Below, piece after piece: positions 1-5,468 of a DNA stretch of 5,637 nt. Source of the stretch: Nitrosomonas sp. GTDB taxonomy: Bacteria; Pseudomonadota; Gammaproteobacteria; Burkholderiales; Nitrosomonadaceae. The stretch's first letter is position 1. Each line of letters starts with the position of its first letter. Both the position numbers and the translations under genes were made by a program. The stretch lies in assembly GCA_005779435.1 (NCBI GenBank), contig SXJH01000126.1:1-5637 (forward strand), read 5' to 3'. The notes under the pieces were generated by a model that saw only the letters and a list, made by a program, of their open reading frames with translations, had not been told where the DNA came from and searched no databases.

Positions 1-131
1 AGCGCTTCGGGCATCGTGGGAATGCCGCCACCAAACACGATGTTGGCGCCTTCTTCCTTGGCTTTGGCGTAATACGACAGCACTTTTTTCTGGTGAACTT
101 TGCTCACCAGCGGGCCGATCTTGGTATCAAC
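1..131 (-). pseudogene. Internal fragment of an aldehyde dehydrogenase (2-hydroxymuconic semialdehyde dehydrogenase-like)
   Basis: Reading the minus strand from 131 down to 3 gives 43 codons without a stop. The peptide starts VDTKIGPLVSKVHQKKVLSY, continues with AKAKEEGAN, and reaches GGGIPTMPEA at the window edge. This is the aldehyde dehydrogenase segment IGPL(V/I)S...VL.YY..A..EGA.....GGG, which lies between the catalytic glutamate and the catalytic cysteine-to-C-terminal part of the fold. The GGG-x-P-x-M-P ending resembles 2-hydroxymuconic semialdehyde dehydrogenases of the DmpC/XylG type, which oxidise a ring-cleavage semialdehyde with NAD in the catechol meta pathway. That subfamily call is from memory and less certain than the superfamily. 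The C-terminal part would continue beyond base 1. The N-terminal part should lie to the right of 131, but bioB sequence on the other strand occupies that place, so the gene is interrupted here. I saw no catalytic residue in this piece. Confidence 0.8.
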
Positions 132-137
132 GTCGGC
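123..137. other. Junction between antisense aldehyde dehydrogenase and bioB
   Basis: Left of here the minus strand encodes aldehyde dehydrogenase; right of here the plus strand encodes BioB. Bases 123-134 are plausible in both readings: G-I-N-V of BioB forward, and (D)-V-D-T before KIGPL of the dehydrogenase in reverse. About 12 bases could therefore be shared microhomology. No insertion-sequence end, target duplication or inverted repeat is visible. A real inversion or deletion, or a misjoined contig or chimeric read, could all produce this. Confidence 0.65.
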
Positions 138-518
138 TGCGGCGGCAGTGTCGGCATGGGGGAGACGCGCCAATCGCGCGCCGGGTTGATCGCGCAATTG
201 GCCAATCTGAATCCGTATCCGGAATCGGTGCCGATCAATCATCTGGTGCAGGTGCAAGGAACGCCGTTGTACGGTACGGCCGCTTTGGATCCACTCGAAT
301 TCGTGCGTACCATCGCCGCAGCGCGCATCACAATGCCGAAGGCGATGGTGCGGCTCTCCGCAGGACGGCAGGAAATGTCCGATGCGATTCAGGCATTGTG
401 TTTCATCGCGGGCGCCAATTCGATTTTTTACGGCGACAAGTTGTTGACCACCGGCAACCCGGAAACCGATCGCGACCGGACGCTGATGGAAAAATTGGGG
501 CTGCACGCACTGTCGTAA
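123..518 (+). CDS. bioB: Biotin synthase BioB, C-terminal fragment (5' part missing)
   Basis: BioB is a radical-SAM enzyme that inserts sulfur into dethiobiotin to form biotin, the last step of the pathway. This piece encodes about 131 residues matching roughly residue 184 to the end of E. coli BioB. Recognisable stretches are GMGET, RAGL..QLANL, ESVPIN.LV.V.GTPL, (F/L)VRTIA.ARI.MP, VRLSAGR, GANSIFYGDKLLTT and a KLGL end. The frame is open leftwards to a GTG at 93, but codons before 123 are antisense aldehyde dehydrogenase, so that is not the true start. The SAM-cluster CxxxCxxC region and most of the barrel are absent. The arginine that ligates the [2Fe-2S] cluster (E. coli Arg260, in VRLSAGR) is kept. 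The cysteine matching E. coli Cys188 is glycine here (GINVGCGG, codon 135-137). The stop codon directly abuts the bioF start. As written, it cannot encode a working enzyme. Confidence 0.9.
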   Translation, partial: GINVGCGGSVGMGETRQSRAGLIAQLANLNPYPESVPINHLVQVQGTPLYGTAALDPLEFVRTIAAARITMPKAMVRLSAGRQEMSDAIQALCFIAGANSIFYGDKLLTTGNPETDRDRTLMEKLGLHALS

Positions 519-1682
519 ATGTTTCCCGATCTGGCCGAGCAACTGCGCAAGCGCGAGCAGCAGGGCTTGCTGCGTCGGCGGCGCATTCTCCAAAGCCCGC
601 AAGCAAGCCATATTACGATTGACGGGTGCGGCTATCTGGCTTTTTGCAGCAACGATTATCTGGGGCTTGCCAATCATCCGCAATTGATCGAAGCGGCGTG
701 CGAGGGTGCAATGCGTTATGGCGTCGGTGCGGGCGCATCGCATCTGATCAACGGTCATAGCGCCGCGCATCATGATTTGGAGCAAGCGCTCGCCGGATTT
801 ACCGGATTCCCGCAAGCCTTGCTGTTTTCCACCGGCTACATGGCGAATATCGGCGTGGTAACAGCATTAGCCGGACGCGAGGATGCGATCTTCGCCGATA
901 AGCTGAATCACGCTTCGCTGAACGATGCGGCGTTATTGTCGCGCGCCCGATTCATCCGTTATCCGCATCTGGATTTGAAAACACTGGAAAATCGTTTGGC
1001 ATCGACCAAAGCGCGGCGCAAGCTGGTGATTTCCGACGCGGTGTTCAGCATGGAAGGCGACAGTGCGCCGATCCCGGAATTGCTGGCTTTGTGCGAACAA
1101 TACCAAGCCATTTTGCTGTTGGACGACGCGCACGGTTTCGGCGTGCTGGGAAAACAAGGGCGGGGCAGCTTGTTTCAGACGGACAGTCCGAGTAACCATT
1201 CACCGAATCTGGTGTACATGGCAACGCTGGGCAAAGCGGCTGGGGTATCCGGCGCTTTTGTCGCCGCGCAATGGGACGTGATCGAAACGTTGATCCAATC
1301 CGCACGCAGTTATATCTACACCACCGCTACGCCGCCGCTGCTGGCGCATGCTTTGCTGGCCAGTTTGCAATTGATCGAACATGAAGATTGGCGGCGTGAT
1401 CGGCTGCGGCAGCATATCGCGCAATTGAAACAGGGATTGCAGCCGTTGCCGTGGCCGTTGCTTCCCTCCGTTACGCCGATCCAGCCTTTGCTGATCGGCG
1501 ACAGCAAAGAAGCCGTACGCGTCAGTGAGCGGTTACGTGAACGCGGTATTCTGGTTCCGGCGATCCGTCCGCCGACGGTGCCGCAAGGTACGGCGCGATT
1601 GCGCATTTCGTTATCCGCTACGCACCGGCCGGACGATATCCGGCAATTGGTCGAAGCTTTGCACGAATTGGCCGCATCGTGA
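519..1682 (+). CDS. bioF: 8-amino-7-oxononanoate synthase BioF
   Basis: BioF is a PLP-dependent cytosolic enzyme of the alpha-oxoamine synthase family. It condenses pimeloyl-ACP (or -CoA) with L-alanine, releasing CO2, to give 8-amino-7-oxononanoate (7-keto-8-aminopelargonate). The product is 387 aa, against 384 in E. coli. Visible family marks are FCSNDYLGLA (42-51), GVGAGASHLINGH (68-80), FSTGYMAN (103-110), His131 in DKLNHASL (the residue stacking on PLP), VFSMEGDSAPI (175-185), DDAHGFGVLG (202-211) with the cofactor-binding Asp203 and His205, and TLGKAAGVSGAF with the probable Schiff-base Lys239. The C-terminal domain ends with the usual pattern of a substrate-side arginine followed by a P(P/T)(V)P.G..RLR(I)S.SA.H motif. 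The ATG directly follows the bioB TAA with no gap and no clear Shine-Dalgarno site, so translation is probably coupled. Its stop overlaps the bioH GTG by four bases. No damage is seen. Confidence 0.97.
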   Translation: MFPDLAEQLRKREQQGLLRRRRILQSPQASHITIDGCGYLAFCSNDYLGLANHPQLIEAACEGAMRYGVGAGASHLINGHSAAHHDLEQALAGFTGFPQALLFSTGYMANIGVVTALAGREDAIFADKLNHASLNDAALLSRARFIRYPHLDLKTLENRLASTKARRKLVISDAVFSMEGDSAPIPELLALCEQYQAILLLDDAHGFGVLGKQGRGSLFQTDSPSNHSPNLVYMATLGKAAGVSGAFVAAQWDVIETLIQSARSYIYTTATPPLLAHALLASLQLIEHEDWRRDRLRQHIAQLKQGLQPLPWPLLPSVTPIQPLLIGDSKEAVRVSERLRERGILVPAIRPPTVPQGTARLRISLSATHRPDDIRQLVEALHELAAS

Positions 1683-2449
1683 CGCCAGTGCATATCGAAA
1701 CCCTGGGGCAAGGCCCCGATCTCGTTTTGCTGCACGGTTGGGCGATGCACAGCGGCATTTGGGGCAGCGTGCGCGATCTGCTGGCGCAGCGGTTTCGCGT
1801 CCATTTGATCGATCTGCCGGGACATGGCTTGAGCCCGCTCAGCGAACCGGGAACGCTCGATCATTGGGTCGAAACCGTCGGTGAAATGCTGCCCGCGCGA
1901 TGCATGCTCGGCGGTTGGTCGCTCGGCGGGCAGGTGGCGATGGAATTGGCGCTGCGTGAACCACAGCGGATCGAAAAGCTGGTGCTGATTGCCACCACGC
2001 CGTGTTTTGCTAAACGGCACGATTGGGAATGGGGCATGGAGCACAAACTGCTGCAACTGTTTCTGGAGAATTTGAAACTCAATTACATGGCTACGATCAA
2101 TCGTTTTTTGACGCTGCAAATGAGCGGCGACCGCGGTGCCGGTAAGATTCTGCCGCAACTGCGCAAAAACTTTTTTCAACGCGCCGAACCCGATCCGGAT
2201 GCGTTGCAAAAAGGCTTGAAAATTTTGCAGCACAGCGATTTGCGTGAACGTATCGCGGCCATCCGGCAACCGGTTTTAATCCTCCATGGCGAAAACGACG
2301 TGATTACCCACCCCGCCGCTGCCGATTGGATGCACCGGCAACTGCCGCAATCGCAGCGGGTGATGTTTGCGCATTGCGGCCATGCGCCGTTTTTATCGTT
2401 TCCCGAACAATTTGTGGCTCATTTGAATGAATTCCGAACACAATCTTGA
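1679..2449 (+). CDS. bioH: Pimeloyl-[ACP] methyl ester esterase BioH
   Basis: BioH is a cytosolic alpha/beta-hydrolase. It removes the methyl group from pimeloyl-ACP methyl ester, ending chain elongation and freeing pimeloyl-ACP for BioF. The product is 256 aa, the same length as I recall for E. coli BioH, and the catalytic triad falls at nearly matching positions. Ser81 is in the nucleophile elbow GGWSLGGQ (78-85), Asp207 in LHGENDV (202-208), and His235 in CGHAPF (233-238). The oxyanion region LLHGW (17-21) and the DLPGHG loop (45-50) are present, with a helical cap between about 110 and 185. The chosen GTG start at 1679 overlaps the bioF stop (GTGA). Another GTG three codons on is possible, while the first in-frame ATG would delete the LHGW strand and can be excluded. 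The 3' end overlaps bioC by 23 bases. Pairing with bioC is the expected functional pair. Confidence 0.95.
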   Translation: MTPVHIETLGQGPDLVLLHGWAMHSGIWGSVRDLLAQRFRVHLIDLPGHGLSPLSEPGTLDHWVETVGEMLPARCMLGGWSLGGQVAMELALREPQRIEKLVLIATTPCFAKRHDWEWGMEHKLLQLFLENLKLNYMATINRFLTLQMSGDRGAGKILPQLRKNFFQRAEPDPDALQKGLKILQHSDLRERIAAIRQPVLILHGENDVITHPAAADWMHRQLPQSQRVMFAHCGHAPFLSFPEQFVAHLNEFRTQS

Positions 2450-3308
2450 TAAAAAACAACTGCGCGCCGCATTCGAGCGCGCCGCCGACAGTTACGACCA
2501 AGCCGCAGTGCTGCAACGCGAAATCAGCAATCGCATGCTGGCGCGCCTGGAATACATCAAATATAAACCCGGCGTGATTCTCGATGCGGGCAGCGGCACC
2601 GGCTACGGCACGCAGCAATTGGCCAAGCGCTACCCCGGCAGTCAACTGATCGCCGTCGATATTGCCTGGGCGATGCTGTCGCACGCGCGGCCCAACACCG
2701 CCTGGTGGCAGCGTTTGCTGCCGTTGCAGCAACAACGCACCGATTACGTGTGCGCCGATATCGAGCAATTCCCGGTCAAAAACGAAAGCGTCGGCATGAT
2801 CTGGTCGAACCTCGCGCTGCAATGGTGCAACGACCTGGATCGCACCTTCGCTGAAATGCATCGTATTTTGCGCACCGACGGTCTGCTGATGTTCAGCACC
2901 TTCGGCCCGGATACGTTGAAAGAACTGCGCCAATCGTTTGCGCAGGCCGATACCTTCAGCCACGTCAACCGCTTCGTCGACATGCACGACATCGGCGACT
3001 TGCTGGTACACAACGGTTTTTCCACGCCGGTGATGGATATGGAATACATCACGCTGACGTATGGCGATGTTATCGGCGTGATGCGCGATTTGAAAGCCAT
3101 CGGCGCGCACAACGTGTTGCTCGGCAGGCAACAAGGACTGATGGGCAAGAACAAATGGCAACAAGCCATCGCCGCTTACGAAAAACTGCGCCGCGACGGC
3201 AAATTGCCCGCTACTTTCGAAGTGGTGTACGGCCACGCCTGGAAGCCGCTGGATCGCCGCTCCATATTAACGCCGGAAACACGACGGCAACTCGGCTTGA
3301 TTCCCTGA
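2427..3308 (+). CDS. bioC: Malonyl-[ACP] O-methyltransferase BioC
   Basis: BioC is a SAM-dependent class I methyltransferase. It methylates the free carboxyl of malonyl-ACP (or -CoA), allowing the ordinary fatty acid synthase to extend it to pimeloyl-ACP methyl ester. The product is 293 aa, longer than E. coli BioC (251 aa) and, from memory, typical of betaproteobacterial forms. N-terminal (K)..LR.AFERAADSYD (8-24) is the BioC signature start. Motif I is ILDAGSGTGYGT (51-62), with acidic Asp78 closing strand 2 (IAVDIAWAML). DIEQFP (111-116) contacts the adenine side, and SNLALQWC (127-134) is the family-typical motif IV/substrate region. FSTFGPDTLKELR (156-168), with VDMHDIGDLL (184-193) after it, is also characteristic. 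The ATG at 2427 lies inside the bioH end (23-base overlap), and the family N-terminus begins immediately after it, so the start is well supported. The stop is two bases before the bioD GTG. Confidence 0.95.
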   Translation: MNSEHNLDKKQLRAAFERAADSYDQAAVLQREISNRMLARLEYIKYKPGVILDAGSGTGYGTQQLAKRYPGSQLIAVDIAWAMLSHARPNTAWWQRLLPLQQQRTDYVCADIEQFPVKNESVGMIWSNLALQWCNDLDRTFAEMHRILRTDGLLMFSTFGPDTLKELRQSFAQADTFSHVNRFVDMHDIGDLLVHNGFSTPVMDMEYITLTYGDVIGVMRDLKAIGAHNVLLGRQQGLMGKNKWQQAIAAYEKLRRDGKLPATFEVVYGHAWKPLDRRSILTPETRRQLGLIP

Positions 3309-3310
3309 AC

Positions 3311-3967
3311 GTGGGCAAAGGTTTTTTTGTCACCGGCACCGATACCGGCATCGGGAAAACCACCGTGAGCTGCGCGTTGCTGCATGCGTTTGCCGCGCAA
3401 GGCAAGAAAGCGGTTGGCATGAAGCCGATTGCAGCAGGCAGCGAAAACGGGCAATGGCACGATGTCGAACTACTCATCGCCGCCAGCAATATCCGCGCTG
3501 CTCGCGAATGCGTCAATCCTTACGCTTTCGACCCGCCGGTCTCGCCGCACCTTGCCGCACAACAAGCCGGTGTCGAAATCGATCTTGCCGTGATTCAGCG
3601 CGCTTACCAAGCGCTCAGCAACCAAGCGGACATCGTCATCGTCGAAGGCGCGGGCGGTTTTCTGGTGCCGCTCAATGCACAGCAAACCGGTGCCGATCTG
3701 GCGCATGCGTTAAATCTTCCGGTGATCCTGGTAGTCGGTATGCGGCTGGGTTGTTTGAATCATGCATTGCTGACGGCTCAGGCGATTAAGGCTGCCGGTT
3801 TGCCTTTAGCGGGTTGGGTGGCCAATTGCGTTGATCCGCAGATCCTAATGTTGGAGGAGAATATTGCGACGCTGGAGCGGCGGTTGGATGCGTCGTTGCT
3901 GGGGGTGGTGCAGTTTGGTAATGAGATAGATATGGGGAATATAGCTTTATTGGTAGGCAAGGAATAA
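3311..3967 (+). CDS. bioD: ATP-dependent dethiobiotin synthetase BioD
   Basis: BioD closes the ureido ring of dethiobiotin from 7,8-diaminopelargonate, CO2 and ATP in the cytosol. From the GTG the product is 218 aa, close to the 225 aa of E. coli BioD. It begins with strand GFFVTGTDTGIGKTT; the P-loop is at 9-17 with Lys16. Next come GMKPIAAG with Lys38, Asp51 (HDVELL), PVSPHLAA (76-83), EGAGGFLVPL (112-121) with Glu112, and GMRLGCLNHALLT (143-155), the nucleotide/DAPA-site loop. The last part, AGWVANCVDP (167-176), is also typical. The frame is open far upstream but there overlaps bioC. GTG 3311 is the only start candidate just before the first strand, and it sits two bases after the bioC stop. 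The last 120 bases are unusually poor in C and rich in G, though the protein remains ordinary. All key residues are present. bioD is the last gene of the operon in this window. Confidence 0.95.
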   Translation: MGKGFFVTGTDTGIGKTTVSCALLHAFAAQGKKAVGMKPIAAGSENGQWHDVELLIAASNIRAARECVNPYAFDPPVSPHLAAQQAGVEIDLAVIQRAYQALSNQADIVIVEGAGGFLVPLNAQQTGADLAHALNLPVILVVGMRLGCLNHALLTAQAIKAAGLPLAGWVANCVDPQILMLEENIATLERRLDASLLGVVQFGNEIDMGNIALLVGKE

Positions 3968-5137
3968 ATAATTGCTGTTAAATAGAAACTTTTATGATTA
4001 TTGAAACTCACTTTGATCTTTTCAGAACTGATTATTATGGATCATTCAATTAATTCTAGTTTTCCTGGGGGCTCAAAATCACGTGTAAATCAAGCTGGAG
4101 AGAATATTCGAAACAGAATTGCATCATCAGAAGATTTGCGCGTCATTGATGAGTGGCGTGCTGCACATCGGGGGGTTCTAAATACTTTTCAGGCGATTCT
4201 TCGCAATCGAACGAAAGGCACTAATATTAGCGTGGCGCAACGGCATAAGCGAAAACAAACAATTTTCGATAAGCTTGCTCGATTACCCGAAATGAAGCTG
4301 GCGAGAATGGATGATGTGGCTGGTTGTCGTTTAATATTTAAAAATCTAAAGGAACTCAATTTATTTCGAGCAAATTTTCTTAAAGCTCATTTCAAGCATA
4401 AGCGTAAAAATGATCTGGAAAAATATGACTATATAAAACGTCCAAAACAAACTGGATACCGGGGAATTCATGATGTGTATGAATACGATGTCAATTCTGA
4501 AGTTGGAAAAAAGCTCACTGGACTTTATGTAGAAATACAATATAGAACTTTGGTTCAACATGCTTGGGCTACTGCTGTAGAGGTAATTGGGTTTATCACT
4601 GAAAATCAGCCAAAATTTCAGAAGGGAGATATTCGGTACGAGACTGCCATGACGTACGCAAGTGAAATTCTTGCTCGTGCGCATGAAGGCATGAGAGGGC
4701 CCATTCCTAATATTTCGGACCGAGATCTAGTCGAGAAATTTTTGGAGTTCGATGCAGAAATTGGCTTGCTTAGAATGCTTAAGAGTCTAAATGCAGCTAA
4801 TAAAACGGTTTCTACAAATCGCAATACTATTTTGATTTTTAGTGGGGCTGGTAACCTTGATGTGCGTACATTTCGCGACGCCCCAGATGCTTTGCGTGCT
4901 CTTTTTGAGCTTGAAAGAAAGATGCCAGATCACGATATTGTACTTGTTAGAGCAGATACAAGTGATGAAGTACGCTTAGCATTTCGAAATTACTTTTCTG
5001 ACGCAAGAGATTTTATTCGTTTAGTCGATATAGGGTGCGAGAGGCTCATTAAGACCCAAAGTATTTCTAAGTAGTGTCGCAGACTTTAGTGCCTGTACTT
5101 GATATTTGCATTCATGATTTGTGGTTGGTATCAAATA
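3968..5137. other. AT-rich segment with one cargo gene, probably acquired
   Basis: Base composition drops sharply between bioD and the DUF3175 gene. Hand counts of 60-base blocks gave 23 G+C at 4081, 17 at 4381 and 28 at 4681, against 31 at 1261 (bioF) and 42 at 2461 (bioC). Codon choice shifts with it, to many A/T-ending codons. Composition recovers from about 5160, just inside the DUF3175 gene. I looked for direct or inverted repeats, a tRNA end or transposase remnants at the two borders and saw none. Transfer is therefore inferred from composition alone. Confidence 0.6.
4037..5074 (+). CDS. Stand-alone RelA/SpoT-type (p)ppGpp synthetase-domain protein
   Basis: The 345-residue product carries a RelA/SpoT nucleotidyltransferase domain at about 35-215. 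Such domains transfer pyrophosphate from ATP to GDP/GTP, or in toxic relatives to tRNA or adenine nucleotides. Visible marks are the basic ATP-side segment QRHKRKQTIFDKL (68-80), DDVAGCR (92-98) whose Asp93 matches the metal-binding aspartate of Rel enzymes, DYIKRPKQTGYRGIH (131-145) with the stacking tyrosine Tyr141, and VEIQYRT (165-171) with catalytic Glu166. No HD hydrolase and no TGS/ACT domains are present, so it resembles a synthetase-only protein. A predicted alpha/beta tail follows (about 225-340), including TILIFSG, VLVRADT and NYFSDARDFIRL. The ATG at 4037 is preferred; a TTG at 4001 in frame would add 12 residues with no better ribosome site. The gene is strongly AT-rich compared with its neighbours and has no adjacent separate antitoxin gene. 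Whether it makes ppGpp or acts as a toxin cannot be told from sequence. Confidence 0.85.
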   Translation: MDHSINSSFPGGSKSRVNQAGENIRNRIASSEDLRVIDEWRAAHRGVLNTFQAILRNRTKGTNISVAQRHKRKQTIFDKLARLPEMKLARMDDVAGCRLIFKNLKELNLFRANFLKAHFKHKRKNDLEKYDYIKRPKQTGYRGIHDVYEYDVNSEVGKKLTGLYVEIQYRTLVQHAWATAVEVIGFITENQPKFQKGDIRYETAMTYASEILARAHEGMRGPIPNISDRDLVEKFLEFDAEIGLLRMLKSLNAANKTVSTNRNTILIFSGAGNLDVRTFRDAPDALRALFELERKMPDHDIVLVRADTSDEVRLAFRNYFSDARDFIRLVDIGCERLIKTQSISK

Positions 5138-5443
5138 ATGTTTGAAAATAAAATCTTAAACTGGGCCCACCACGTCACCGAAACCAGCAACGCCTTGGAT
5201 CTTGAACCCGGTGTTTTTTCATGGAGTGATCCGCGCAAAATCGCGTTGTCGCTGAAGCGCTCCGCCGATAACAGCCAGCGGCGCAGGGCGGTGCCGTTTG
5301 CGTCGGCGATGGCGATGCTCAATTTTTACATCAACCGGGCGGGGAAGCATTTGTCCGCGCAGCGGCGCGATGTGCTGGAACAAGCCAAGGATGAGTTGCG
5401 CGAGTTGTACGGAAGGCCGCGTGTCAATTTTAACGGGTTTTGA
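5138..5443 (+). CDS. DUF3175 family protein
   Basis: This is a small basic protein of 101 residues matching, from memory, the DUF3175 family of proteobacterial proteins of unknown function. Family marks are W-A-x-H-VTETSNALDLEPGVF (9-27), DPRKIALSLKRSA (31-43), a basic stretch SQRRRAVPF (46-54), SAMAMLNFYINRAGK (56-70) and a C-terminal helix with LSAQRRDVLEQAKDELRELYGR (72-93). There is no signal peptide or membrane segment; it should be cytosolic and largely helical. The ATG at 5138 is chosen because the conserved region begins a few residues after it. A TTG at 5099 or ATG at 5114 in frame would add a hydrophobic, AT-rich leader not expected for the family. G+C returns to the level of the biotin genes inside this gene, so it probably belongs to the resident chromosome. 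No function is assigned. Confidence 0.8.
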   Translation: MFENKILNWAHHVTETSNALDLEPGVFSWSDPRKIALSLKRSADNSQRRRAVPFASAMAMLNFYINRAGKHLSAQRRDVLEQAKDELRELYGRPRVNFNGF

Positions 5444-5468
5444 AAACCGGAAATCAATTGGTTTATTC

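Noticed and set aside
93..122. GTG at 93 as the start of a short BioB-like protein
   Set aside because: The ten codons between 93 and 122 are the antisense strand of well-matched aldehyde dehydrogenase sequence and show no BioB similarity. The frame is open only by chance across the junction.
1316..2269. Long minus-strand open frame of 317 codons opposite bioF and bioH, and a similar one of 310 codons at 2304-3236 opposite bioH and bioC
   Set aside because: Both lie entirely antisense to genes with clear catalytic motifs. Their peptides are rich in Arg, Gln and His with no recognisable domain, which is typical of shadows in GC-rich coding DNA.
3155..3310. N-terminal extension of BioD to the upstream ATG at 3155
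   Set aside because: This part overlaps conserved bioC coding sequence in another frame and gives an Arg-rich peptide foreign to BioD, whose fold starts at the strand right after GTG 3311.
3972..3998. Possible sigma-70 promoter for the synthetase gene: TTGCTG and TATGAT
   Set aside because: The -10 matches 5 of 6 bases, but the -35 matches only 3 of 6 and the spacer is 15 bases. In AT-rich DNA this is expected by chance.
3968..4036. Rho-independent terminator after bioD
   Set aside because: No GC-rich stem followed by a T-run is visible between bioD and the synthetase gene, so where the operon transcript ends is not determined.
3960..5160. Repeats or att-like sites flanking the AT-rich segment
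   Set aside because: I compared the two borders by eye and found only short AT-rich matches such as ATGATT, which are not significant. There is no integrase, transposase or tRNA end.
5436..5448. Perfect palindrome GGTTTT-G-AAAACC over the DUF3175 stop codon, considered as a terminator or operator
   Set aside because: A one-base loop cannot form a hairpin, the arms are only 6 bases and partly coding, and no T-tract follows. It is too short to call an operator.
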